A DNA stretch of 64,000 nt from T3SED10-260 sp035363255 (GTDB taxonomy: Bacteria > Caldisericota > Caldisericia > UBA6126), in the NCBI GenBank assembly GCA_035363255.1, contig DAOSES010000002.1:62001-126000 (forward strand), given 5' to 3'. The position numbers were made by a program, and so were the translations under genes. Numbering within the stretch: the first letter of the stretch is position 1; every line of letters starts with the position of its first letter. The notes below the pieces were generated by a model. It was not told the origin of the DNA. It ran no database searches and worked only from the letters and a program-made list of their open reading frames with translations. Positions 8,334 to 17,588 of this stretch are shown here, one piece after another.

Positions 8334-8753
8334 TTACTTATGCAACCACGCAAATATCAATAGTTCATTGTTGTTTTCATCCAATAAACGAAGACTGGAA
8401 GGGTTGAGCTCATATTTTTTGACTTTATTCAGCAGTTCATGATAGATTTGTTCAGCTCTCATCTCGTCTTCGGATCCTGCCATCATGGTCATAGCAAGTA
8501 CGCCCATTGAAATACCTGAATTCGGGGATAAGGTGTAAGGTCCATTATATTGGTTGACAGCAGATTTACCGGAAATGGCATCCTTGGTAAAAGTAGCAGT
8601 AATCATAAAGTCAGCAGGATGCAAAGAGCTGGCCGACCAGTCGGTCAAACGCCATTCTTTATCAAGCAGATCATTCGGGGGAGCCACTTGCTTTTGGCAA
8701 GAAGCACCAAAAAATAATATCACTACAAGTAAACTCAAGCATAATTGCTTCAT
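8334..8753 (-). CDS. META-domain lipoprotein (HslJ-like)
   Basis: A 139-residue lipoprotein with lipobox FGASC. The mature part is a META domain (DKEWRLTDW, VNQYNGPYTL, LAMTMMAGSEDEM, LRLLDENNNELLIF), as in E. coli HslJ, an envelope protein linked to heat and novobiocin resistance. The molecular role is not established. A good AAAGGAG precedes the ATG. It is the first gene of a two-gene unit with the iron-sulfur flavoprotein. Confidence 0.82.
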   Translation of the reverse strand: MKQLCLSLLVVILFFGASCQKQVAPPNDLLDKEWRLTDWSASSLHPADFMITATFTKDAISGKSAVNQYNGPYTLSPNSGISMGVLAMTMMAGSEDEMRAEQIYHELLNKVKKYELNPSSLRLLDENNNELLIFAWLHK

Positions 8754-8831
8754 TTTTCTCTCCTTTTGTCATGTAATGTTACTTTAGCTTATCTATCATT
8801 AAATACAAGTTATTTAGACAACGGTTCGTGG

Positions 8832-8837
8832 TATAAT
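8832..8837 (+). promoter_or_regulatory. Candidate -10 box for the giant C25 peptidase gene
   Basis: A TATAAT lies 29 nt before the start codon at 8867, upstream of the AAAGGGGA ribosome-binding site. The -35 region is A/T-rich without a strong match. Confidence 0.4.
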
Positions 8838-8866
8838 AGAGGAAATCCAAAGGGGACGGTGATTGC

Positions 8867-11800
8867 ATGAAGCATCGTTTGCTTAGCGTTTTATTGGCAG
8901 TGCTTCTCTTTATATCAGGATTTCCTGTCTTGCCCCCTCTTTTTGCTAAAGCTCCCAACAAAGAAAACACTTTTCTACCCTTTACCCATAAAACTCTCCT
9001 CGATCTAAGGGCAAGCCAAACCAGAAAAATCAACTTCCACTGGTCTGAAAAAGATATCAACTGGATCATTTCTGATAGTGGGCTTGCCCCGCAGATAAAA
9101 AATCTTTCCATGCGCTATATTCCTGGACAGCCCGTATTACCCTATCAAAGTTATCATCTGGAGCTTTCTGCCAGCCAGGATTTGGCTTATGTTCGTACCA
9201 CCTCTTTGCATTCTTTCAAGCTCACCGCTTTAGATTGCCCCCCACAAATCGCAGAAAAGCCTCTGATATTTTTTGATGAATCTCTCCCTCAATCTCAATT
9301 GCTCAAGGAAGAAACCTTTTCAGCAGATATGTGCTTCCCCCAAGAAAACTTCGAGCTTCATCTGGTTTCAGAATCTGGACAAAAAAGTGCCATCCTCATG
9401 GTTTACCCCCTTTATACCTTTCAAAATCAATGGTATCTCACCCAACAAATCTCAATAGAAGTAGGCTTTACCTCTTCTTCAGAAGGCACTCCAAGCTTCA
9501 TGAATTCGGCCAAAGAAAACCAAGCAGTTATATTATGCCCTGATGAGCTCAAATCCTCTGCAGAAGAACTACGCAGACTGCAGGAGAGCGATGGATATCA
9601 AGCCAAAGTCATCACCCTTTCGGAAGCTCGGAAGTATGATGCTTCTGAACCTCCTGCGATGAGGGGTATCTATGGATTTGAAGACTATTCCAACAACCAA
9701 AAAACTCATATCCTGAGGTATGATTTCGATACTGCCCTAAGAATCCGAACTATGCTTCGTTCTTTGTTAAAAGAAGGAAAGGTGGATTATCTAACCATCC
9801 TGGGCGATGCCACCTATGTTCCCCCTTCCTATTATGTGGCCATAGAAGATGGCCTTGGACCCTTTGAAATGTGGCTTCCCACCGACTACTTTTATATGGC
9901 CCCCAACGCAGAAGGTGATTCATTTAGCTTCGATATCAACATAGGACGCTTGCCGGTTCAAACTCCTGAAAATGCTGTCCGGATGGTGGAGAAGCTTCGA
10001 AGGTATCGCAAAGTATTGCACAAAGATTGGTTTAAAAAAGCTACGATCATGGGAGGAGATCCTTTTGATCGAGACTATTTTGGTGAAATGGTCACCAACG
10101 ATGCGGTCAACAAAGATTACTTTAAGGGCATGCAAATCCAACGCTTGTTCCGCACCGAAGGCTTATACAGCACCAAGCCCGTACTGGACTGCTTTCGAGA
10201 GGGCAAACAGGGCTTTCTCTGGGCTCTGGGTCATGGCACTGGAGACGCCCTTGCCCTTGAACCTGGTAGAGTGGATGCCAAAGACCTGATGGATTTGCCT
10301 AAAAATGATTATCTACCCGTAGTGGTTAGTGAGTCCTGTGTTAATGGGGCTTTTGATTCGCGTTTGGTGCAAACAGCCTACCGCAGTAGTCACCATTTCA
10401 AAGATCCTCTGTCTTTTTCCGAAGCTGTGATGAATTCAGAGGGTGCTGGCATAGCCTATATTGGAGGAGTTCGGATCAACTTTGGAGGGTGGATTAAACA
10501 ATACCAAAAAGGTGTGTTGAATATTCAATACCTATACTACACCAACGGAATGGTGGCTCATTTTTTTGAAGCTTATGCCAAAGAGCCTTCCACCCTGGGC
10601 AATCTGGCTCGAAGTGCCATGCTCCAGTATATGAAGGAAGATTGGATGCTCTATTACACCCATGCCAAGACTTTTTTTGGATTTACCTTCCAGGGAGACC
10701 CTACTATCCGCTTGCCCTATATGGCCAATGATGCAAAAAAATCCCAGCCTCCTCCTCAATTGAGCTATCGGACTGACGCAGCTCTTTCCTACGACAATCT
10801 CCCGTATTTTTCCCTGGATGATGGAGTGCAGATAGAAGCTCGTAGTACTTCAAGCCGTTTAAACTATATCATTGCTGACTATCTCGACTCCGATACTGCT
10901 CTTCGAGATAAAGGAGAGCTAAAAAAACTTGGATCCACCCAGTTCCAACATCAATTAAAGCCTGATAGGAAGAGCTTTATGGCTATTCGAGTCCAGTCAG
11001 AGGATTTCAAAGAAAATCGTATCGTGTATTATGCTCGATACAACTACGATCTGGTGGTGCATCGTGAAGATGACCTGACTTTGTTAAATCTTAATGAAAG
11101 CAAGGACTATACCTTTCGTGTTTCCAATGAAGGACTCCATCCAGCTCAAAATATCAATGTCAGCGTAAGAAGTCCTCATGAAACGCTCCTTGAGCAAAGC
11201 ATTAAAGCAATACCTCCTCATTCCAGCCATAGGATGTATTTTTCCTATCATTCAACAGAGGCTGGAGATCATGAAATTCTCATGAGTGCAGAAGCCATGG
11301 AACATGAAAGCCAAACCAGCGACAATCAGGCAAGCTATCAGATACGTGTATCAGCAGATCCCATATCCCGTGTGGGAGTCTTGCAGGCTTCTGAAGAAAA
11401 TTCCAAAGCATACTACGAAGGACGTTTGAAAATCAAAGAGCTTAATGCCCTGTTCAGGGAAAAGCATCTACCGATTGAGATCTTCGTCACCCCTCTGGGG
11501 CTTGACGATCTTCACCAAAGTTCGATGGAACGACTGGATATGGAAATGATCCTCCTTTATACTCCCTATTTTTATGAAGAACCCATTCAGGAGCTTTTAT
11601 TCTATCTGGAGCAGTTTGAACAAAAAGGTGGTTTGGTGCTGGGTATCATGAATCTTGGAAGCAACCAGTATGGCAAGCCTCTTGGCGACCTACAAAGCTA
11701 TTTTGGCATTCAAGCTAAAGAAAACCTCTATATGTTTTCACAAAAAGATAGCTCAGTGGGTCTATCCATCCTGAATGATGGAGAAGACTTATTTTCAAAA

Positions 11801-14800
11801 AATCGTTATGCCCTGCAATCTCGTTTTTATCTGTCCTCCGGGCGTTCCTGGAAAGACGCTAAAATGCCTGACACCAAGATCATTGCTCTTTCAGAAGACC
11901 AGCAAATTGCTATGACTCGCTATGGCATGCGCTATTTTTACTCGGGCTTTATCTCCGAGCAGGATCTTGAGCTTCAAGACGATGCCATGCTTTTTTTAAG
12001 TGATCTTTTAAGCATTCCCCTCAAGGATCGTATGGACTTGATGATTCATTCTGTTGAAGTAGCCCCCTTGATTGCAGATAGCGAAAATGTTCCAGTCATG
12101 ACCCTTCATTATCAAAATGTAGGCAATCTTTCGGCAAACAAGCTCAAACTTCGTGTGAACGAGCAGGTGGAGTTTGATTTACCTCCTTTAGCCCCCCGAT
12201 CCAAAGCTTCCTTTGATGTGCCTATTCCTGGAGTCTCTCAGCAAGGAAGTCAGGAAATAACGCTGGAACTTCTCTGCCTGGATCAAATTAAAGATAGAAA
12301 CCTTCATAATCATCAAAAACACTTTGCCTATAATTTTCACTCTCAACTAGCCCTGGAAAAACCTGAAATTAAGGTGGACGGCTCTCTGAGTTTGAAAACT
12401 CATGAAAATAGCATGATTGTTACTGGAAAAATCTCTCCCGGATCCCAGCTTTACCTTAATGGATACCTGACAGCAGTCGAAACAGACGGAACTTTTTCTG
12501 CTCTTCTGAAACTCAACAAAGGGCGACAAACCTTTCAATTGCAAGCGAAAAATGGCAAGCTTGAGAGCGATATTATCCAGTTGGAAATCACACGGGAAGA
12601 AGAACTCCTCCTCCACTTGGGTATCAACGATCCCATGTCCTATGTTAACTATGAAGCAAAATCATTGGAGGGAAGCACCCCCTTTATTCGAAATTCCATC
12701 AGCTATGTGCCTTTACGCTATATCTCAGAAAACTTCGGAGCTGAAATTAGCTTTGAAGCAGAAGCAAGAAAAGTTTTGATCCAGCACAGAGGCTTGAAAA
12801 TTCATATGGTGATAGGAGAAATGCAAGCCACGATAGAAAGTGCTGAGGGGAGCAAAACGATTCCCTTGCAAGGACCAAGTGTGATTGTTTACAATCGAAC
12901 CTTTGTTCCAATCCGTTTCATTGCTGAGACTTTCGGAGCTAAAGTCGATTGGGAGCCTAATCTCGAAATGATTACCATCACCTACCTGCCCGATGCTCTC
13001 GAAGTCAAAGCTCCCCTCATGGAGCAGAGCATAGATGAAAAACAAAGCAGTCTATTCTCAGCAACTATCCTGGATGCCAGGAGTAATGATCGGCTCATCT
13101 ATCCCAATGGAATGGATCTTGCAGGGGATGGAAGCCTTATGATCACTAGTCATGAGGGTATCTATCATTGGGATCTTCAATCCGAACCACTGAAAGTCAT
13201 CGATTTTAGCCAGTGGCAAAGCAGTTTTCCTTACAATTCATCCCTGGCTATGGCAAAAGACTGCCCCTATTCTACTCTTTTTCGAGTATGGAAAGACAAA
13301 TTGATCTATTCCGATCAGTACACGCTGTATATAGTCAACAAGGAAAATGGTCAGCTGGAACACTCTATCCCCGCATTTGACTCAGCAAGCTACCCCTATC
13401 CCCTCAAGCAGTTTACTCAGATACACGACCTGCAGATTGAAGGAGATCGAGCTTACATCCTTAGCTTTCAGGAGGGGCTTAGCATTATCGACCTTGAGCA
13501 GGCAAAACTCATTCATCAGATGGATGTCCCCTACTACCCCGTTGCTTTCAGTATATACAAGGAAGTTGTCACTATAGCTGGTTTTTATGGACATATGTTT
13601 CGTCTGGATTTGAAAAAAGGCGAACTCAAGCTCTTTGATCCTGATACTTGGTTTTACCCCCAATCGCTTTTTCAAGACAAAGAAAAGCTCTATGTTCAGA
13701 TGGTGCAATCCAATGCGATCCATGAGCTTTCTCTCAGATCTGATAAGGCCTATTTAGGCAGTGCAAGACAACTTTCGAGTCGCAACAACTACAAGCTTCA
13801 ACAAGTCTTCTTTTTGCCCCGGGGAAGCTACGGTTTGCTTGTAAACGTAGATACCGAAGAGAGTTTTGTCAGTCGCTTGAGCGCTACTTTTTCCGTTGAA
13901 AAAGACCCTCTGATGGATACCCGTAAATGGCTTAAAGACCATCCATCCTTTTTACCCTGTGTGAAACAAAGCTGGATTGTGGGACAAAACCAAGTGCTTG
14001 TAAGCCAGCGTTTTCCTGCTGATGAAAGTGTGTTAAAACTTTTTTCCTTCGAAGGAAAGTGGATTCAAGATATTGATGTGCAACTTGCTTCCGATAAGGC
14101 AAAGATTTTAGGCATCCAATATCTGGGAGCATCTACGGTAGCAATCCTGATAGAAGAAGGTACCTACACCATTCAGCATATTCAATTCCAGGATCCCTCT
14201 CGCCCAAAATATAGCTCCACCCAGCTCAGAGGAGATCCAAAGACCATCCAGCCCAGGTATTTTACCGCCAACGAACGCTTGGCTTGTATTTGGGACGCCC
14301 TGAGCGGAAAAGCTATTGCCTACGATCTGTCTTCAGGAAGAATAGTCCAGAACTTCGATCTGTCTTCAGCAAATTCTGCGTTTAAGTACTTTTCCCAAGA
14401 GCTTATCCTGCGATACTATGATGAAAATCTTTTTGTTTTGGATCGCATCCGGGCACTAGTCCATGTTTTTGATTCCAAAGGGAAAGTTCTTAGCCAATGG
14501 GATCTGGGGATGGCTTTTCAGGGACAACCCCAATATATCAGCGACATGAAAGTGTTGGATCACCATAAAATAGCATTATTGGACAGCCAAAAAGCTCGAA
14601 TCCTGTTTTTTGATCATGGTGCTGTTTATGACCTTTATGAAAACCTATCTCATCCCCTTAGCATGGACATTCAAGACAGTCTTCTCCTGCTCAACGACCC
14701 AGGACAACTCAAAGTCACTCTTAGCAGTTTGGAAGATACTTCAAACAAAACTCCCCGTATGTCGGTTTATCCTTCGAATTTTTCAGGCAAAGCGAGTTAT

Positions 14801-15409
14801 TCACGGGAGTGGTCGGAATGGATGGTGATTCAGCGCTGGCATGACGATACTCCCTTGCAGATCGAACATCCAAAGGACTTGGAATATACAAGCTGGAAAA
14901 CTAGCAACAACTATCGTGCTATCCAATGGAAACTGAAAGGGAAAGGCCCCATCAAACAAGACATTACTGGAAAAATCATCGTTCGCTCTGAAAACCTTCG
15001 CTTGGAGATACCAGTTGATATTAAAGCAGTACCCGTCACGGTAGAAGTCTATTCTCTTTTTTATAAAAAAGCAGCGGACATTTTTCACCCGGGCTTGCCC
15101 TGCAAAATGGATCAGGGAGTCTTGTATTTAGAGCTATTTGCCTTGGAGAATATGCTTCCTGTCACCAGCAAAGAGTTGAATGGGGATTTAATGATTACGA
15201 TGCCAAAAGACACTCTAATCATCAACACACGAGAAGGAAAAGCTACTTTGATGGATCAAAGAGGGTCTCGCCCTTTCCATTTGGGTGCCGAGGTTCAGAA
15301 ACGTAAAGGAAAATATCTTATTCCTGTGAATACAATTTTCCGACATCTGGGGCTGCAAGTGAATACTTTTCAATGGCCCCTTACTTATGTATATCCAGAA
15401 ATTGATTGA
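8867..15409 (+). CDS. Giant secreted C25 (gingipain-like) cysteine peptidase with stalk and propeller domains
   Basis: A 2180-residue exported protein. After a signal peptide (1-28) and a propeptide-like beta region, residues about 220-620 form a peptidase C25 domain with the expected catalytic His456 (ALGHGTG) and Cys491 (SESCVNGAFD). Next come a CARDB-like beta domain (about 735-830), further beta regions, a small repeat domain (VTGKISPGSQLYLNG), and a stalk domain at about 1248-1373 (NRTFVPIRFIAETFGAKVDW). Residues about 1400-1900 look like a beta-propeller, and the last 100 residues look like a degenerate second stalk domain. No sortase motif or Por-type C-terminal signal is seen. Surface proteolysis is inferred from the intact dyad. 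Confidence 0.85.
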   Translation: MKHRLLSVLLAVLLFISGFPVLPPLFAKAPNKENTFLPFTHKTLLDLRASQTRKINFHWSEKDINWIISDSGLAPQIKNLSMRYIPGQPVLPYQSYHLELSASQDLAYVRTTSLHSFKLTALDCPPQIAEKPLIFFDESLPQSQLLKEETFSADMCFPQENFELHLVSESGQKSAILMVYPLYTFQNQWYLTQQISIEVGFTSSSEGTPSFMNSAKENQAVILCPDELKSSAEELRRLQESDGYQAKVITLSEARKYDASEPPAMRGIYGFEDYSNNQKTHILRYDFDTALRIRTMLRSLLKEGKVDYLTILGDATYVPPSYYVAIEDGLGPFEMWLPTDYFYMAPNAEGDSFSFDINIGRLPVQTPENAVRMVEKLRRYRKVLHKDWFKKATIMGGDPFDRDYFGEMVTNDAVNKDYFKGMQIQRLFRTEGLYSTKPVLDCFREGKQGFLWALGHGTGDALALEPGRVDAKDLMDLPKNDYLPVVVSESCVNGAFDSRLVQTAYRSSHHFKDPLSFSEAVMNSEGAGIAYIGGVRINFGGWIKQYQKGVLNIQYLYYTNGMVAHFFEAYAKEPSTLGNLARSAMLQYMKEDWMLYYTHAKTFFGFTFQGDPTIRLPYMANDAKKSQPPPQLSYRTDAALSYDNLPYFSLDDGVQIEARSTSSRLNYIIADYLDSDTALRDKGELKKLGSTQFQHQLKPDRKSFMAIRVQSEDFKENRIVYYARYNYDLVVHREDDLTLLNLNESKDYTFRVSNEGLHPAQNINVSVRSPHETLLEQSIKAIPPHSSHRMYFSYHSTEAGDHEILMSAEAMEHESQTSDNQASYQIRVSADPISRVGVLQASEENSKAYYEGRLKIKELNALFREKHLPIEIFVTPLGLDDLHQSSMERLDMEMILLYTPYFYEEPIQELLFYLEQFEQKGGLVLGIMNLGSNQYGKPLGDLQSYFGIQAKENLYMFSQKDSSVGLSILNDGEDLFSKNRYALQSRFYLSSGRSWKDAKMPDTKIIALSEDQQIAMTRYGMRYFYSGFISEQDLELQDDAMLFLSDLLSIPLKDRMDLMIHSVEVAPLIADSENVPVMTLHYQNVGNLSANKLKLRVNEQVEFDLPPLAPRSKASFDVPIPGVSQQGSQEITLELLCLDQIKDRNLHNHQKHFAYNFHSQLALEKPEIKVDGSLSLKTHENSMIVTGKISPGSQLYLNGYLTAVETDGTFSALLKLNKGRQTFQLQAKNGKLESDIIQLEITREEELLLHLGINDPMSYVNYEAKSLEGSTPFIRNSISYVPLRYISENFGAEISFEAEARKVLIQHRGLKIHMVIGEMQATIESAEGSKTIPLQGPSVIVYNRTFVPIRFIAETFGAKVDWEPNLEMITITYLPDALEVKAPLMEQSIDEKQSSLFSATILDARSNDRLIYPNGMDLAGDGSLMITSHEGIYHWDLQSEPLKVIDFSQWQSSFPYNSSLAMAKDCPYSTLFRVWKDKLIYSDQYTLYIVNKENGQLEHSIPAFDSASYPYPLKQFTQIHDLQIEGDRAYILSFQEGLSIIDLEQAKLIHQMDVPYYPVAFSIYKEVVTIAGFYGHMFRLDLKKGELKLFDPDTWFYPQSLFQDKEKLYVQMVQSNAIHELSLRSDKAYLGSARQLSSRNNYKLQQVFFLPRGSYGLLVNVDTEESFVSRLSATFSVEKDPLMDTRKWLKDHPSFLPCVKQSWIVGQNQVLVSQRFPADESVLKLFSFEGKWIQDIDVQLASDKAKILGIQYLGASTVAILIEEGTYTIQHIQFQDPSRPKYSSTQLRGDPKTIQPRYFTANERLACIWDALSGKAIAYDLSSGRIVQNFDLSSANSAFKYFSQELILRYYDENLFVLDRIRALVHVFDSKGKVLSQWDLGMAFQGQPQYISDMKVLDHHKIALLDSQKARILFFDHGAVYDLYENLSHPLSMDIQDSLLLLNDPGQLKVTLSSLEDTSNKTPRMSVYPSNFSGKASYSREWSEWMVIQRWHDDTPLQIEHPKDLEYTSWKTSNNYRAIQWKLKGKGPIKQDITGKIIVRSENLRLEIPVDIKAVPVTVEVYSLFYKKAADIFHPGLPCKMDQGVLYLELFALENMLPVTSKELNGDLMITMPKDTLIINTREGKATLMDQRGSRPFHLGAEVQKRKGKYLIPVNTIFRHLGLQVNTFQWPLTYVYPEID

Positions 15410-15437
15410 ATAGTATAGTGTTTATGCTTTTGTTAAG

Positions 15438-15443
15438 TATAAT
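15438..15443 (+). promoter_or_regulatory. Candidate -10 box for the secreted protein at 15493
   Basis: TTAAGTATAAT precedes the gene by about 50 nt in the space after the giant peptidase gene. The same TTAAGTATAAT string occurs before the gene at 4273. No convincing -35 is visible. Confidence 0.35.
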
Positions 15444-15492
15444 TTAAACACATTGCTGTATCAATTATGGATAGTAGCAAGGAGGAAATCTC

Positions 15493-16752
15493 ATGAAAGC
15501 ACGATTACAATGGGTTTTAGCACTCCTTATGGCAGGAATGATTTTCCTGTCTCCAAAGGCTCCTGCCAGAGAAAATGTTCCATTCCACCCTCCCTTATCA
15601 TTCCCTTTCTTTCAGCTTACACTTGATCCCCCCCATACCAACGAAGCTGTTCATTATATTTTCACCTATGAATTGCAAGCTATTCATAAAGCTTGGGATT
15701 GGATTGATATTCAATTTCCAGCTGGAACTCGCTTCGACCCTCCGATCCCAGAAAACAGAGAAGAGAGCATCCCACGACTCATAGACATCATGGACTCCTT
15801 AAGCTTTGAAAACCATTTGCATACGATAGGATGTCATGCTTTACAAGGGCTTCCAATGATTACAGAAAATGATGATCAAAGTATCAATTTTCGTTTTCTC
15901 TTAGATTTTGAAATGGATCCTAAGGAAGAACTCTGGAAAACTCTTACCATCCATATTTCACCTGAAGCTGGCATCGTAACCCCTCCTCAAAGTGGTGCAT
16001 ATTCGTATGCTATTCGATATAAAGCTTTCCCTGAGTTGCAGATTTCAGATCCCATTCCCCTCCTTGGGCTCGAACCAGGCAAAGCCAGACTTGAAGTAGG
16101 CTTCCCTTACGCAGGAATGAATTCATCCTACACCCTCGAATACTTTATGGAACAAGGAGTTTTGGACTTCGAGCATCCTTTGAGTTTGCTTTTTCCCTCT
16201 AATATGATATTGCCCCAGGCTATTCTCAATACCAATATCGCTATCAATGGCTTCCCACCATCGGAAGCCTATCTGGATGGAGTTGAGCTCAAGCTATATC
16301 CAGAACAAGCTATTCATCCTGGAGAGCGAGTTCTTATTCACATTAAAAAAGAGGCCTATTTTTACAATCCACTCGATTCAAGTGCTTTGATCCTTGAAAT
16401 AAAACAGGGTGCTTCCAAGACCAGCATTTTCACTCAGGCTGTACCTTTGCAAGAAGCTATCTATCCTATGCTGACCTTGGTGGTCGATCCGGCAGACTCA
16501 AGTACTGAGGTTGATTTTATGGTCAAGATCGTTTTCGATGAAAAAGACCTTCCCCAACCTGGGGAAAGTTTTGAAATCAACCTGGGTATGGTTGGCAAAC
16601 AATACCACCATACGGTCGATGAGCAGGACTCCCCAACGCTATTGCTGTTCTATTCAAACAAGAAAGTTGAAAAAGGTTTTTATACCCTTAAGTTCAAATG
16701 GAAGAACTATTTCCTTACCCAGCGCTATTCAATCCCTTTCGAAAAGTCCTAA
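15493..16752 (+). CDS. Secreted beta-rich protein of unknown function
   Basis: A 419-residue protein with a signal peptide (cleavage after about residue 25, SPKAPARE) and a strong AAGGAGG site. The mature part is rich in alternating hydrophobic residues and Pro, suggesting several immunoglobulin-like beta domains (IFTYELQAIHKAWDWIDIQF, HYTLKFKW-type strands). No enzymatic motif or stalk domain is seen. It follows the giant peptidase gene by 83 nt and precedes a tiny membrane ORF that starts at the base after its stop. I cannot assign a family. Confidence 0.65.
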   Translation: MKARLQWVLALLMAGMIFLSPKAPARENVPFHPPLSFPFFQLTLDPPHTNEAVHYIFTYELQAIHKAWDWIDIQFPAGTRFDPPIPENREESIPRLIDIMDSLSFENHLHTIGCHALQGLPMITENDDQSINFRFLLDFEMDPKEELWKTLTIHISPEAGIVTPPQSGAYSYAIRYKAFPELQISDPIPLLGLEPGKARLEVGFPYAGMNSSYTLEYFMEQGVLDFEHPLSLLFPSNMILPQAILNTNIAINGFPPSEAYLDGVELKLYPEQAIHPGERVLIHIKKEAYFYNPLDSSALILEIKQGASKTSIFTQAVPLQEAIYPMLTLVVDPADSSTEVDFMVKIVFDEKDLPQPGESFEINLGMVGKQYHHTVDEQDSPTLLLFYSNKKVEKGFYTLKFKWKNYFLTQRYSIPFEKS

Positions 16753-16911
16753 ATGACAAACGTCCGCTTTCCCCTGCTTTCTGATCTGATGAACAGCGAA
16801 GATCTTCATTCAAATCATAGGAAATCGGTCAAACCACCTCCCGAAGACGTGATTTTTGTGATACTTTCTGCTATTTTTATTATTGGTATGGTCTTTTTTA
16901 TTAGTTGTTAA
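16753..16911 (+). CDS. Small (52-residue) single-pass membrane protein
   Basis: The ATG directly follows the TAA of the preceding gene with no gap. The product starts MTNVRFPLLSDLMNS, has a polar basic middle, and ends in one hydrophobic helix (VIFVILSAIFIIGMVFF) closing with SC. There is no clear Shine-Dalgarno site, so expression would depend on coupling to the upstream gene. It lies just before an RDD membrane-protein gene. No family is recognised. It could be a chance frame, but the well-formed membrane segment and abutting stop-start favour a real gene. Confidence 0.45.
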   Translation: MTNVRFPLLSDLMNSEDLHSNHRKSVKPPPEDVIFVILSAIFIIGMVFFISC

Positions 16912-16956
16912 TAATGGATGTAACATTATTTTCATGGATGTTGATAGGAGAAAGGT

Positions 16957-17586
16957 ATGGATTCAATCAGAATCGAAAGCATAAAAAATGAATTGAGCAC
17001 ACTTGACACCAAGGAGCTTTTCGATATTTGGAAAAATAATGATCGAAGAAGATGGTCTTCGGAAGCTTTTGAAGCTATATCTTCTATATTGACAGAGCGA
17101 GGTGTCGATCTGAATCTTTTCGAAATTCCTGATCAACTTGATGAAGCAAGCAATGTTTTTGCTTACGCTGGTTTTTGGAAACGTTTTGCGGCTAGTTTTG
17201 TGGATTCATTTGTCCTGGGTTTTATCCAGTTTCTTGTTTTCTTTTTTTTGTTTCTAGCCTTCCATACCAAGATTGATTTTAGCGTAAAACAAATCCCCTT
17301 ACATTTAAACTTACTAATCCAATTCATCGGCTTGATAGTGACTTGGCTTTATTTTGCTGGTATGGAGAGCTCGGATCGACAAGCTACATATGGAAAAAGC
17401 CTCCTAAGGATCAAAGTGACCGATCTTGAAGGAAACCGAATAAGCTTTATGAAAGCGACTACCCGTTTTATCGCTAAATTTATTTCCCAAATCACTTTAT
17501 CAGTTGGCTACTTGATGGCTGGCTTTACCCGTAAAAAACAAGCCTTGCATGATATGATAGCCCAGTGTCTGGTGATAGAGGACTAG
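16957..17586 (+). CDS. RDD family membrane protein
   Basis: A 209-residue protein with a soluble N-terminal helical region of about 65 residues (NELSTLDTKELFDIWKNND), then an RDD domain starting at YAGFWKRFAASFVDS. It has the conserved Arg and Asp in the first membrane helix, a second helix near 125, and the GKSLLRIKVTDLEG loop. RDD proteins include Na+/H+ antiporter-like and uncharacterised transporters; the substrate cannot be read from sequence. A GGAGAAAGG site precedes the ATG. The stop lies 2 nt before the start of the next gene. Confidence 0.85.
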   Translation: MDSIRIESIKNELSTLDTKELFDIWKNNDRRRWSSEAFEAISSILTERGVDLNLFEIPDQLDEASNVFAYAGFWKRFAASFVDSFVLGFIQFLVFFFLFLAFHTKIDFSVKQIPLHLNLLIQFIGLIVTWLYFAGMESSDRQATYGKSLLRIKVTDLEGNRISFMKATTRFIAKFISQITLSVGYLMAGFTRKKQALHDMIAQCLVIED

Positions 17587-17588
17587 AC

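Noticed and set aside
17565..17588. GTG start for the DUF2341/LamG-like protein
   Set aside because: It lies inside the RDD gene, whereas the ATG at 17589 has a well-spaced AGAGGA.
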